Assembly (NCBI RefSeq): GCF_004916975.1
Contig: NZ_STGQ01000001.1
Location: 3,217,674-3,281,673 of the forward strand
DNA from: Paenibacillus dokdonensis
GTDB taxonomy: Bacteria; Bacillota; Bacilli; Paenibacillales; Paenibacillaceae
DNA: 64,000 nt
Direction of reading: 5' to 3'
Shown: positions 9,533 through 17,784 of the stretch, piece by piece
Layout of the letters: the number at the start of each line of letters is the position of its first letter
How positions within the stretch are numbered: the stretch's first letter is position 1
Program-made: the position numbers and the translations under genes
Notes under the pieces: generated by a model
Told to the model about the DNA's origin: nothing
The model's database searches: none
Seen by the model: the letters and a program-made list of their open reading frames with translations, nothing else

Positions 9533-9585
9533 AGGACATCCCTCCTACCGTAAATGTATGGCAGAAGGGATGACTGTAGAACAAG

Positions 9586-10218
9586 CTATATGTTTTTGCG
9601 TTTGGCAAGCCTTAGAAAGACCCAGGCCAGAAGTACACTGAAGACAGTCAATCCTAAAGTAAAATACTGAACTCCGAGGAGATCATCCTGCAGTTCATTA
9701 GGAAGCCAAGGAAACACACCATATGTATAATCCACAATATCATTCAGGAAGGTCCATGCCGCAGCCGGAATCAGCATAATAGCTCCAAAGCGGAAGAAAC
9801 GAACAAACAGCAGCGCTTCTACAGCCATCGCAAGATGCGATGCCACCAGCATCCAATCCTGCCATACCAGATGATCCCCTTGTGCGGCTCCGGCAAAAAT
9901 AATGCTTACCGCCCATATCCCATATTTAACAGAAGTGACGACTGCCAGTGATTCCATCAGAAAACTGAATCCCTTCAGTGCCTGCGACTTCGGAGGATAC
10001 AATAAAAAGAGAACACCGATCGTGAAAAAAAGACTGGCCGTTGGACTGTCCGGAACAAAAATGACCTGCCAAATGGCATTATGGGCGATGGTATATTCCA
10101 TCTGTTCACCGTACCACATATAACCATATATAGTTCCGGCCAGATTACACCAAAACAGCAGCCATAAAACAAAACGGTTAGTCAGCAATGCACGGCTCCA
10201 AAAAAAAGAAATGGACAT
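9586..10218 (-). CDS. ypjA: DUF1405 integral membrane protein (YpjA)
   Basis: 210-residue polytopic protein with about six hydrophobic helices, such as FVLWLLFWCNLAGTIYGYMW and LTVFSVLLAWVFL. Conserved family segments include the tryptophan-rich loops and NDIVDYTYGVFPWLP. Function is unknown. The start ATG has GAGGGACGATC upstream. It follows the qcr operon, but a terminator lies between qcrC and ypjA, so it may be only partly co-transcribed. Confidence 0.85.
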   Translation of the reverse strand: MSISFFWSRALLTNRFVLWLLFWCNLAGTIYGYMWYGEQMEYTIAHNAIWQVIFVPDSPTASLFFTIGVLFLLYPPKSQALKGFSFLMESLAVVTSVKYGIWAVSIIFAGAAQGDHLVWQDWMLVASHLAMAVEALLFVRFFRFGAIMLIPAAAWTFLNDIVDYTYGVFPWLPNELQDDLLGVQYFTLGLTVFSVLLAWVFLRLAKRKNI

Positions 10219-10273
10219 GATCGTCCCTCCTACATGAAGAGCTTTAAAATTAATCCCTGTGTTATCCTATACT

Positions 10274-10314
10274 CCCAAAAAAACCTGACCGCTTTCACGA
10301 TCAGGTTTTTGGTA
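10274..10314 (-). terminator. Terminator after qcrC
   Basis: On the minus strand AACCTGA and TCAGGTT form a stem around a 12-nt loop, followed by seven T. It lies 15-50 bases past the qcrC stop and would end or attenuate the qcrABC transcript before ypjA. Confidence 0.8.
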
Positions 10315-10326
10315 AGTATATTCGGC

Positions 10327-11205
10327 TTATTTTGCTTCAGCCTTTTGTTTGGAAAGCCAGTCTGCCAAATTATCAACGTCTTTGTCGGTCAAGCCTGCAG
10401 CAATTGCACTATCGTACATCGCAGGCATTTTACCTTCATAGCCCTCTTTGATAATTTTCAGAATGTCATCTTTACTATGTTTGTCACCGACACCGCGAAG
10501 CGATGGACCGCTAGCACCCTTCATATCAGCAGCGTGGCAAGAAATACAGCCCGCTTTTTTGAAGGATTCCATGGCTGGGTTTTCCTTATCTACAATAGCA
10601 ATTTCTTTTTGCTGATTGCCGCTTGTCGTAGGAAGACCTTTAGCCTTGTTCTCAGCAGCTTTTTCTTCACGCTGAATGTTCTCAGGAATTTGACCCGTTT
10701 CAGCCATCTCATCCTTGTAATGAGTCCAAGCGCTGTTGGTCAAATATACAACCGCGATCAGAGAAAGAATCATTAATGACGATGCAATCGGTCTGCGATT
10801 GAAACGACGTTCTTTACCTGTATCCAGGAATGGAGCCAGAAGCAGTGAGCCGAAAGCCACGCCGCTTACGCCGATCGTACCAAGAACGATATAACTTCCG
10901 GAAGCGTATGGAAGCTTCAGGTACTGATACAAGAACAAGAAGTACCAGTCCGGCATCGGAATAATGGACGCACTCGGATTCGCAGGGAACCATAGTGGAG
11001 CAGGTTCTGCGATGGTAAGTACCAGGAACCCTACAAGGACAACAACACCAACCATCCATTCTTTCAAAAGAAAGTTAGGGATGAACGCTTCCGATTTGCC
11101 CGGAAACGCAGTGTAATCCGGAGGAGTTATAAATCCGCCGCCTCTTTTAACACGGGAATCGCCTACATATACAACTTTTTCTTTTGAATCTTTTCCATGT
11201 GCCAT
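10327..11205 (-). CDS. qcrC: Menaquinol:cytochrome c reductase cytochrome b/c subunit
   Basis: Third subunit of the Firmicute bc complex: a fusion of a subunit-IV-like membrane part to a C-terminal cytochrome c domain. In its 292 residues I see three hydrophobic helices between about 50 and 165, then a linker and the heme c site CISCH near residue 218, with a candidate distal Met in KMPAMYD. It passes electrons from menaquinol oxidation to cytochrome c oxidase at the outer face of the membrane. It follows qcrB by 19 bases in one operon. Confidence 0.95.
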   Translation of the reverse strand: MAHGKDSKEKVVYVGDSRVKRGGGFITPPDYTAFPGKSEAFIPNFLLKEWMVGVVVLVGFLVLTIAEPAPLWFPANPSASIIPMPDWYFLFLYQYLKLPYASGSYIVLGTIGVSGVAFGSLLLAPFLDTGKERRFNRRPIASSLMILSLIAVVYLTNSAWTHYKDEMAETGQIPENIQREEKAAENKAKGLPTTSGNQQKEIAIVDKENPAMESFKKAGCISCHAADMKGASGPSLRGVGDKHSKDDILKIIKEGYEGKMPAMYDSAIAAGLTDKDVDNLADWLSKQKAEAK

Positions 11206-11224
11206 CGATATTCCTCCCTTCTTA

Positions 11225-11896
11225 TTATAGTGGACCGGAAATGCCCTGTCTGCGGATCATGATAAAGTGTCCCACGATCAGTACGAGCAATACGGCTGGG
11301 AGGAAGAATACATGCAGTGCGAAGAAGCGCGTTAGCGTCTCTGCACCTACAATGGTTCCGCCCTGCAGGAATTCCTTGATAATTGGCCCAAGCCATGGAA
11401 CGGAATTCGCAATTTCCAGGGTAACCTTTGTAGCAAAGTAAGCTTTGTTATCCCAAGGAAGCAGATAGCCTGTAAGGCCCAGACCCAGCATAACAAAGAA
11501 AAGAAGCATACCAACAACCCAGTTCATTTCACGAGGTGCTTTGTAAGAACCTGTGAAGAACACGCGCATGGTGTGCAGGAACATCATTACGATAACTAAG
11601 CTCGCGCCCCAGTGATGCATACCGCGTACGATTTGGCCAAAGGCCACTTGCGTTTGCAGGTATTCAACACTGTTATAAGCGTTGATGATGTCCGGTACAT
11701 AATACATGGTCAGGAACATTCCTGACAGGATTTGAATGACCGTGATAAAAAACGTCAATCCGCCAAAGCAGTATACGAATGCGGAGAAATGATGCGCCGG
11801 GTTAACATGCTCAGGCACTTCATGGTCAGCAACGTCTCTCCAAATCGGCGTGACATCAAGACGTTCATCAATCCAGTTGTAAACATTCTTAAACAT
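11225..11896 (-). CDS. qcrB: Menaquinol:cytochrome c reductase cytochrome b subunit
   Basis: 223-residue cytochrome b6-type subunit with four transmembrane helices and paired heme-ligand histidines visible in MHHWGASLVIVMMFLHTMRV and again in FALHVFFLPAVLLVLIVGHF. The quinol-site region after helix C (VGMLLFFVMLGLGLTGYLLP) is also recognisable. It holds the menaquinol oxidation and reduction sites of the bc complex. The gene lies between the Rieske gene and qcrC in the canonical qcrABC order. Confidence 0.96.
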   Translation of the reverse strand: MFKNVYNWIDERLDVTPIWRDVADHEVPEHVNPAHHFSAFVYCFGGLTFFITVIQILSGMFLTMYYVPDIINAYNSVEYLQTQVAFGQIVRGMHHWGASLVIVMMFLHTMRVFFTGSYKAPREMNWVVGMLLFFVMLGLGLTGYLLPWDNKAYFATKVTLEIANSVPWLGPIIKEFLQGGTIVGAETLTRFFALHVFFLPAVLLVLIVGHFIMIRRQGISGPL

Positions 11897-11911
11897 CCGA
11901 ATCTACGCCTC

Positions 11912-12454
11912 CTATTTCACTTCAGTATTTGGCTCCAGTTGTCCCAAGTATACCCAACCGTCTTTTTGTTGCAATTTGTACGTGTCGAGTGGTTTTGGGG
12001 CTACAGCCAAGTTCTTGCCGAGTTTGGTGTAACGTGCGCCGTGGCATGGGCAGTGATACTCATCCGGGAAATTTTTATCATTGTTCCAGCCGACTGTACA
12101 GCCCAAGTGCTTACAGATCGGGGACAGCGCGTAGATTTTCCCTTTTTCATCCTTACGGATCCAAGCTGTTAACGTAGCTTTGCTCGCATACCATCCATCC
12201 TGCTGAGGGAGTTCAAAAGTGAATTCCTGAGGCTCGTCCGTAATTTTGTTTACTTCCACGACCTTAATGAATTCGCCTTCACCTTTTTTATGCAGAATCG
12301 GATCAACTGCAAACCGCACCATAGGCAGGACAGGGCCCATTGCCATAAATGCGCTTGCACCACCTAAAGTATAAGCCAGAAATTGTCGACGGGACATTTC
12401 TTTACGCCCGGGTGGTTTTCCAGATGGTTCATGGTGGTCATTTTGGTTGCTCAT
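11912..12454 (-). CDS. qcrA: Menaquinol:cytochrome c reductase Rieske iron-sulfur subunit
   Basis: 180-residue Rieske protein binding a 2Fe-2S cluster through CKHLGC and CPCHGA, which are both intact. It accepts the first electron from menaquinol. The N-terminus MSRRQFLAYTLGG followed by a hydrophobic stretch is a twin-arginine-type signal anchor, consistent with the Tat export reported for QcrA. I choose the ATG at 12454 (GGGGG eleven bases upstream) over an upstream in-frame TTG at 12478. First gene of qcrABC, with its own strong promoter. Confidence 0.93.
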   Translation of the reverse strand: MSNQNDHHEPSGKPPGRKEMSRRQFLAYTLGGASAFMAMGPVLPMVRFAVDPILHKKGEGEFIKVVEVNKITDEPQEFTFELPQQDGWYASKATLTAWIRKDEKGKIYALSPICKHLGCTVGWNNDKNFPDEYHCPCHGARYTKLGKNLAVAPKPLDTYKLQQKDGWVYLGQLEPNTEVK

Positions 12455-12534
12455 AATGTCTTCAACCCCCTTTGTCAACCAATTCTTTAAGTGCTTTCAA
12501 TGATTATTATCACACGACTTACTAGGACATAATA

Positions 12535-12563
12535 ATAATATATTAGCCTTATAAGACCGTCAA
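12535..12563 (-). promoter_or_regulatory. Sigma-A promoter of qcrABC
   Basis: On the minus strand TTGACG (12558-12563) and TATTAT (12535-12540) are separated by 17 bases, about 80 bases upstream of the qcrA start. This is a near-consensus housekeeping promoter. Confidence 0.8.
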
Positions 12564-12631
12564 GAATATCCAGATCTTTTTATCATATAGATGAAGATTT
12601 ACCCAAATAAATTGTTGAATTTCTGTCACAT

Positions 12632-13063
12632 TTACGTCAGAAGGACAGGATTCCATAAAATTTGGATTTTTGCCTGTATAGCAGCCGCAAGTTCCTTCCC
12701 TTCCAGCTCCTTCATCTCAGACCGTGAAAGAATAAGATCTGCTTCCGTTAAATCCTCTGATTGAAGTAAATTGTCTGATGACATGACGATTACATATTTA
12801 AATCCTGTACTTTTCACATTTCGGCATATTTCATTCAAAAGTGACATTTCTTGCTGCAATCCATACTGGAAAGCCGGATATGTAATTATTCTGCCCTTAT
12901 ACGGAATCTCAACCAGATCCATGAAATCCCGCAGCCGCTCCAAAGCTGCGGTGGCCTGCATCGGATTCTCCTTGCCGGCAAGTCCGGTATAGGGGATAAG
13001 GCAGGTGTCGAAATAGGGCTGCAGCTCCGGCCAGGAAGCCTCGTCCACTTCACTGAACTTCAT
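12632..13063 (-). CDS. ypiF: DUF2487 protein (YpiF)
   Basis: 143-residue soluble protein of unknown function. It begins MKFSEVDEASWPELQPYFDT, and a start at 13063 gives AAGGATG eight bases upstream; two upstream in-frame ATGs have poorer spacing. It has no recognisable catalytic motif or signal peptide. Family membership is inferred from sequence appearance and from its fixed place immediately upstream of qcrA, as in B. subtilis. Confidence 0.8.
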   Translation of the reverse strand: MKFSEVDEASWPELQPYFDTCLIPYTGLAGKENPMQATAALERLRDFMDLVEIPYKGRIITYPAFQYGLQQEMSLLNEICRNVKSTGFKYVIVMSSDNLLQSEDLTEADLILSRSEMKELEGKELAAAIQAKIQILWNPVLLT

Positions 13064-13121
13064 TACTTTCATCCTTCCATCATTTTTCTCCATTATATTT
13101 CATATTATGCCAAGACTGAAG

Positions 13122-13204
13122 TAAAAAAAGAAATGCAGATGTCTTTCAATTCATTTATATCTGTTATTTAATAAATGAATTGCAGCGAACTGCATTTCTT
13201 TTCA
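13122..13204 (-). terminator. Long nested hairpin terminator after the IDEAL-domain gene
   Basis: Outer stem AAAAGAAATGCAG/CTGCATTTCTTTT and inner stem AATTCATTTAT/ATAAATGAATT form an extended hairpin of about 75 nt, ending in a T-run on the minus strand. It sits in the 150 bases between the small IDEAL-domain gene and ypiF. Confidence 0.65.
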
Positions 13205-13213
13205 GTTATATTT

Positions 13214-13393
13214 TCAGTTCAGCAACCTCAGTTCATCCGTAAGATTGCGGAAAGCCGATTCGTCTCCGGAGGCCAGCGCCCGATCAATTTCTCGGTAAAG
13301 CTCCTCGCTCCGGTGTTTGCGCAATGCTTCGTCCCATACCATTTCAGCCGCCAGCCCCAACATGACTTCATACGTAACTTTCATTTTATCCAT
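13214..13393 (-). CDS. Small IDEAL-domain protein
   Basis: 59 residues from the ATG at 13393 with GGAGGT seven bases upstream. The C-terminal half, LYREIDRALASGDESAFRNL, matches the IDEAL domain (short helical module named for its I-D-x-A-L pattern) found at the end of YpiB and in other short Firmicute proteins. In B. subtilis ypiB occupies this slot but is longer with an N-terminal UPF0302 domain. Here only the IDEAL part is present, so this is either a minimal paralog or a reduced ypiB. Function unknown. Confidence 0.75.
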   Translation of the reverse strand: MDKMKVTYEVMLGLAAEMVWDEALRKHRSEELYREIDRALASGDESAFRNLTDELRLLN

Positions 13394-13416
13394 AGGATGC
13401 ACCTCCAAGCTTTTGT

Positions 13417-13923
13417 TTAGAACATCCTATACTCCTTCCCCTTCTCCACATAATTTTGAGTCGTTCGGTACATTCTTTGCAAATCCGCCTCCGTTAATTC
13501 ACGGACCACTCTCGCGGGAGACCCCAGGGAAAGGGTATAGGGTGGAATTTTTTTATTTTCAGTAACGATAGAACCTGCTCCTATTAAAGCATATTCTCCA
13601 ATGTCAGCCCCGTTCAATACAATGGCCCCCATGCCGATTAATGTACCCTTACCTATCGTACATCCGTGAATGATGGCTGAATGTCCAACGGAAACATCAT
13701 CGGCTAAGATCAGTGGCTCATCCGTATTCACATGCCCGACGGTTCCATCTTGAATATTGCAGCGTTCGCCAATGATAATCGGTGCCATGTCGCCTCTGAG
13801 AACTGCGTTGAACCAAACACTCGAGTCCATTCCCATTTGAACATCCCCGATAATCTTTGCTCCCTCGCCCACATAGACCGAAGGATGGAGCTTGGGCATA
13901 TGCTGACCATAACGCAATAACAT
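13417..13923 (-). CDS. Gamma carbonic anhydrase-family hexapeptide-repeat protein
   Basis: 168-residue left-handed beta-helix protein built of hexapeptide repeats (VYVGEGAKIIGDVQMG, then SVGHSAIIHGCTIGKG). Residues resembling the zinc-binding histidines of gamma carbonic anhydrases appear in GTVGHVN, SVGHSAIIHG. Members include YrdA/PaaY-type proteins, many with weak or untested carbonic anhydrase activity. The ATG has AGGAGTG upstream. It precedes the IDEAL-domain gene closely and follows an unrecognised gene. Confidence 0.82.
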   Translation of the reverse strand: MLLRYGQHMPKLHPSVYVGEGAKIIGDVQMGMDSSVWFNAVLRGDMAPIIIGERCNIQDGTVGHVNTDEPLILADDVSVGHSAIIHGCTIGKGTLIGMGAIVLNGADIGEYALIGAGSIVTENKKIPPYTLSLGSPARVVRELTEADLQRMYRTTQNYVEKGKEYRMF

Positions 13924-13966
13924 TTCTCATCACTCCTAACTTTGGGAGTGATTTTAACAACTCCGC

Positions 13967-15100
13967 TCAGGTCTTGTCAATGGATGCATGGAGCGTACCT
14001 CCACCCAAAACAGAGCTTTTGCCGGCAACCTTTTGCCCCCAGGCGGTCATTTGAACAACCATGCCCTGCTCAGGGCTTTCTCCAATCCGCAGCAATCCCA
14101 AATGAAGCATCATCCCAAGGATTCGCTCATTCAATATCGATTCTGCCGTATCGTAGTAGTATGGCTTAATCAGCCATCCTATAGCCTGATGCAAAGACGA
14201 AACCGTTACCCAGTCTTTAGTGCATTCGCTTGTCCAATATACCAGTGAGGAAAGGTTTGGCACGGCTTGTTTATAAAGTCTTAACCAGAAACGAAAAATT
14301 TGTACCATGCTCTCTTTCATTCCGCCTTCCAGAACCTCAGTTCCTTTAGCGGTTAAACGCAGCCTTAGTCCATCTTCCGAAATATATTCATGGTAGTATG
14401 CAAAATCGTACAGTAATGCAAACCGGCTTGGATAGGATCCGAATGTTCTGCCATAGCCAAAACGCCAACCACCCTTCAACACCAGCTGCTCTCTCACATG
14501 CAGCATCTCCATGATTTGCTGTTGATGACGTCGATACATCACTGACTCCTGATTAAGCTCGATATCCTGTTGATGCAAGTACCGGAGAAATAGTAACAGA
14601 TCATCCGCGCATAAATTCTGTTCCTCCCGGTAAACAGGAGGCTCGCTTGTCCTGCTGATTTGTTTGCGGAGTGTCATCCCTAGCTCTGATCTAAACCTGT
14701 CCTTCAAATCATTAGGCATCTGGAACAAAAATCTCGTGTTTTGCGTCATTCCGTTAAACAGCCAACCGCTCCGTTTGTAGCGCGCAATTGCTTCTCTGGG
14801 ACTTTCGGGCTTCTTCTTGCCCTTCTGCTCACCATCAAATGCCGTTTGCGCAATCATGGCCTGCAGCTCTTCTACGCTGTATGAATTGCGGTTATCAAAC
14901 AAAAGGGTATTTAGAAAACGTAAATCCTTGGCCGAGCAGTTACTGACCTGTTGCTCAATGAATTCCCTGCGGCTTAGCATAACCAAAATGCTCTGGATCA
15001 GTTCATGCTTGGAATTCCGTTTGCATTCGCATTCATAATGCTCCGCAATGGTTGTCAGCTGGCCGATATCCGCGTATGTCAGCATATCCGCTAAATTCAT
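13967..15100 (-). CDS. Unrecognised 377-residue protein
   Basis: I do not recognise this gene. From the ATG at 15100 (GAGGCGATCAGAG upstream) it encodes 377 residues without a signal peptide or membrane helix. The first 45 residues (LADMLTYADIGQLTTIAEHY then a K-x-E-L-I-x-S-I pattern) resemble a SAP- or HeH-like helix-extended-helix DNA-binding motif. A basic middle region PREAIARYKRSG and several winged-helix-like segments follow, including AKGTEVLEGG near the C-terminus. It could be a nucleic-acid-associated protein similar to helicase-associated N-terminal regions, but this is only an impression. Confidence 0.7.
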   Translation of the reverse strand: MNLADMLTYADIGQLTTIAEHYECECKRNSKHELIQSILVMLSRREFIEQQVSNCSAKDLRFLNTLLFDNRNSYSVEELQAMIAQTAFDGEQKGKKKPESPREAIARYKRSGWLFNGMTQNTRFLFQMPNDLKDRFRSELGMTLRKQISRTSEPPVYREEQNLCADDLLLFLRYLHQQDIELNQESVMYRRHQQQIMEMLHVREQLVLKGGWRFGYGRTFGSYPSRFALLYDFAYYHEYISEDGLRLRLTAKGTEVLEGGMKESMVQIFRFWLRLYKQAVPNLSSLVYWTSECTKDWVTVSSLHQAIGWLIKPYYYDTAESILNERILGMMLHLGLLRIGESPEQGMVVQMTAWGQKVAGKSSVLGGGTLHASIDKT

Positions 15101-15163
15101 CTCTGATCGCCTCGCCGTTTTAATACCATTATGGGAATTATTACAATTTTTATTCGGTAGAGA

Positions 15164-15198
15164 CAAAAAAAATAACCCGAATGAGTTCGGGTTATTCC
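15164..15198 (-). terminator. Terminator overlapping the histidine phosphatase 3' end
   Basis: On the minus strand AATAACCCGAA/TTCGGGTTATT forms a perfect stem followed by eight T. The 5' arm includes the last codons of the phosphatase gene, so the stop codon lies within the hairpin. Confidence 0.85.
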
Positions 15199-15782
15199 TT
15201 GTTTTCCAAGAGATGCCTTGTGCAATTATAGAGAAGCGGGACCCATTCCAGATCCGTTTTCTCAAGAATCGTTAAGGACAGATTACCTATCCTTTCCGTA
15301 TAGCGTTCCTTATACAAGGAGCGGTAAAGCTGCGCCAAAAAGCCACCATGAGAAATGACTAGCATATTTTTGTCAGGATATGTATTCCACGTGTCTTCCA
15401 TAAAAGCAAGACCCCGTGCCTGGATCTCTTCATCCTTTTCCTGACCGAGCTCCTGCAAATGCCAATCACGGCCCCATTTACTCTCCCTTTCGGAAAGTGT
15501 CAGGCCTTCCACCTGACCGAATGAACGCTCATTTAATCTCGGATCAGGCTCAAGTATGGGTATGTTCAGCTTCGAGGCTATAATTCTCCCGGTTTCCTCT
15601 GCTCGTGAAAGTCGGCTGCTGATCACAAAGTCCCATGTGTACTCCTCTGTAAGCAGCAGACGATCACCAAGAAGTTCTGCCTGTCTTCGGCCTTCCGTAT
15701 TAAGTGGTATATCACTTTGCCCTTGAATTTTGCCCAGCATATTCCAGTCCGTCAACCCATGCCGGACTAAACCGATTCTCAT
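15192..15782 (-). CDS. Histidine phosphatase family protein (phosphoglycerate mutase-like)
   Basis: 196 residues. The catalytic RHG motif is in GLVRHGLTDWN near the N-terminus, the Glu-containing segment is LNERSFGQVEG, and the second active-site His is in VISHGGFLAQLY. These mark an active branch-1 histidine phosphatase. Substrate cannot be told from sequence; relatives act on phosphorylated sugars, cobalamin precursors (CobC) or as broad phosphatases. The start is placed at the ATG at 15782, behind a weak AAGTGGG site. Confidence 0.85.
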   Translation of the reverse strand: MRIGLVRHGLTDWNMLGKIQGQSDIPLNTEGRRQAELLGDRLLLTEEYTWDFVISSRLSRAEETGRIIASKLNIPILEPDPRLNERSFGQVEGLTLSERESKWGRDWHLQELGQEKDEEIQARGLAFMEDTWNTYPDKNMLVISHGGFLAQLYRSLYKERYTERIGNLSLTILEKTDLEWVPLLYNCTRHLLENKE

Positions 15783-15824
15783 ATGTGAACCCACTTTCTA
15801 TCTGCAGTTCAAGGAAGAACCGTT

Positions 15825-16427
15825 CTATTTTCGCATGTGACTTAATTTCCGTAGTGAAAACAAAGCCATTGCAACACCTAGCACCGACAGAATCATCCAG
15901 TATTGCGGATGAGTAGGACCCATCCCTACGACAAGTGGCTCAATAATCCCACTGTTTGCAGCGGGGATGTCGTAACTGAAACGATCCGATACCAAAGTCG
16001 CATGACCAGCAATTCCGGTTGGCAAAATGCCTGTGGCTGCATCCGCCGTTTCTTTCACATGAGGTTTATCCATTAGCATAAAGTATAGAAAGCTGCACAG
16101 AAAAACCATGACAAAGCCGGCTATCCAACGTGACAGATGCCTTCTGGCAACCGCAGGGACATCAAACGGTTTGCTTTGATCCGGGATTAGCCACGGGGAT
16201 TCACGATAAATCCTGTCCATGACATTCCGGTTGATTTCCTCAGCACGCGCTTCGGATGGTTCATCCTGCAAATCCATAATGAAGCTGCTGCTCTCCAACC
16301 ATAATTCAAACTCGGCCGCGCAGTCGCTGCATGTAGTCATATGCTCCTTCAGCAGCCGCAGTCTTGGATCATGCTCCTCCATATCCGATATCAGCCCGAA
16401 TATTTCTTGAGCTTCATCGCAAGTCAT
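15825..16427 (-). CDS. Membrane anti-sigma factor with zinc-finger (ZAS-like) domain
   Basis: 200 residues. The N-terminus MTCDEAQEIFGL leads to HMTTCSDC, the H-x3-C-x2-C signature of zinc-binding anti-sigma domains. A hydrophobic helix (FVMVFLCSFLYFML, about residue 110) and a second near the C-terminus (YWMILSVLGVAMALFSL) flank an extracytoplasmic segment of about 60 residues. It should hold the partner sigma factor inactive at the membrane. Its ATG overlaps the sigma gene stop (ATGA), the usual coupled arrangement. Confidence 0.88.
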   Translation of the reverse strand: MTCDEAQEIFGLISDMEEHDPRLRLLKEHMTTCSDCAAEFELWLESSSFIMDLQDEPSEARAEEINRNVMDRIYRESPWLIPDQSKPFDVPAVARRHLSRWIAGFVMVFLCSFLYFMLMDKPHVKETADAATGILPTGIAGHATLVSDRFSYDIPAANSGIIEPLVVGMGPTHPQYWMILSVLGVAMALFSLRKLSHMRK

Positions 16428-17017
16428 CTGCTTTTCATCCCTTCGTATTGTTCATTGTAATTCTCATAAAAATACGGTTCCAGCTGTAATTTAACACTGG
16501 ATCGGGCTCTAAACAGCAAGGATTTGACCGAGCTGACACTTTGTCCAAGAATATCTGCTATTTCCTGGTAGTCCAGCTGGTCGTACTCCCGAAGGATTAA
16601 GGCTGACCGCTGTTTCTCCGGCAAATTATTAATGGCCTCGCGGACAAGCTCCACTTTCTCATTACGCAGAATGGCTTGTTCCGGGGCAATCTCTGCCGGC
16701 GCTACCGGGGTAACCCCGCTTTCCTCCAAAGGGATATGTGCGCCTCTTTGCTTTCTCAGCTCACTAAGCACGGTATTCCGTGCAATCGTATACAGCCATG
16801 TCGAGAAAGAAGCATCTACTTCCCGGAATGAGTGCAGGCTGCGAAAAGCCTTATAGAATGTCTCGGAGCATAGGTCTTCTGCCATGAGCTCCATGTGGGA
16901 GCTTTTAAGCATATGATAAACAAAAGCCAATATTTTCCGCTGATAACGGCGCATTAATTCAGAGAAGAGCTCAACATTGCCCTCCTTGATTTCCCTAATC
17001 ATCTGGGAATCCGTCAT
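16424..17017 (-). CDS. ECF-type RNA polymerase sigma factor
   Basis: 197-residue group-4 sigma. Region 2 includes ELMRRYQRKILAFVYHML and the promoter-melting segment SFSTWLYTIARNTVLSELRK. Region 4 includes LPEKQRSALILREYDQLDYQ and the recognition helix IADILGQSVSSVKSLLFRAR. The ATG at 17017 has GAGGAGG nine bases upstream. It is paired with the anti-sigma gene just downstream. Regulon and inducing signal are unknown; the genes lie in the accessory block, so homology to a specific B. subtilis ECF factor is uncertain. Confidence 0.93.
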   Translation of the reverse strand: MTDSQMIREIKEGNVELFSELMRRYQRKILAFVYHMLKSSHMELMAEDLCSETFYKAFRSLHSFREVDASFSTWLYTIARNTVLSELRKQRGAHIPLEESGVTPVAPAEIAPEQAILRNEKVELVREAINNLPEKQRSALILREYDQLDYQEIADILGQSVSSVKSLLFRARSSVKLQLEPYFYENYNEQYEGMKSR

Positions 17018-17075
17018 TTTTATGTAACCTCCTCGCCCGTACAAAAGCGTTTCCGTTCGATTCAGTTGTATATTA

Positions 17076-17101
17076 GTACCGAACAGGACTTGAAAAGTTG
17101 C
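17076..17101 (-). promoter_or_regulatory. Candidate ECF-type autoregulatory promoter
   Basis: On the minus strand GCAAC (17097-17101) and CGGTAC (17076-17081), 15 bases between AAC and CGG, resemble the AAC...CG(T/G) pattern of ECF promoters and lie about 60 bases upstream of the sigma gene. ECF factors usually activate their own operon. The spacing is one base shorter than the common 16. Confidence 0.4.
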
Positions 17102-17600
17102 GGTCGACTACTCGCGTTGGCGGTTTTCGTCAAGCAAACCTATGTATTGGTAATTTCACCAACGATTCTATAAAAATATCTTATTCATTGTACCATATTA
17201 ATGTTTGATAGTCAGTTAAACCCTGCACATATTGCCGAATTTTGCTGGTACATAAAGATTTTTCCCATCATAAAAATATACTCAATATCCTATTAGACGA
17301 AACAAATCCTTAAAAAGTTACTAGAAAATACATATTTTTTCCGAGTCGTTTTTTAGAGGTACGTTAAGGCATTGTTTTCGGTGGAAAGTTCATTGTCTTG
17401 TCTACTTACCCACAAAAAAGACCACCATTCATGACGGCCCGTCTACCCCTATTTGAGCAACATCTTTCCAAACACCCTCGGCCGGTAATCCCGTAAAATT
17501 TGAGACTTCGTAACCCTTTCCTTCCTCCCATTGAAAAATACCGTGAAGATTTGTGATTTTGCTCCTTCATAGCAATCAGTTCACCATTTTCCAAACAGCC
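17102..17600. other. Gene-poor stretch with a decayed or unassigned minus-strand segment
   Basis: No convincing gene. On the minus strand about 45 codons without a start, ending in a TGA near 17427, translate as protein-like sequence ending VWKDVAQIGVDGPS, possibly a relic. Its end overlaps a GTTGC...ATGGTGG-T-run block at 17411-17463 that resembles the terminator region after tyrA (see findings). The rest is AT-rich. Confidence 0.3.
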
Positions 17601-17601
17601 A

Positions 17602-17657
17602 TTGACAATTCCTTCTAATTAAATTAATGTTTATGACGATATTGATAATCATTATCA
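17602..17657 (+). promoter_or_regulatory. Sigma-A promoter with Fur box
   Basis: TTGACA (17602-17607) and TAATGT (17625-17630) with a 17-base spacer are followed directly by TGATAATCATTATCA (17643-17657), a perfect 7-1-7 Fur box. Iron-loaded Fur bound here would overlap the transcription start and repress the downstream lipoprotein gene. Confidence 0.88.
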
Positions 17658-17784
17658 GTTAAGCGTTTATCATCCATGCACGGTACTAGTGGATTGGAGG
17701 CGGATCATAGTTCGGCTATATTCGACAGTATTTCATTTTGGATAGGGTTGCTCTTATTTAAATAATTTGAAGGAGTACATAACT

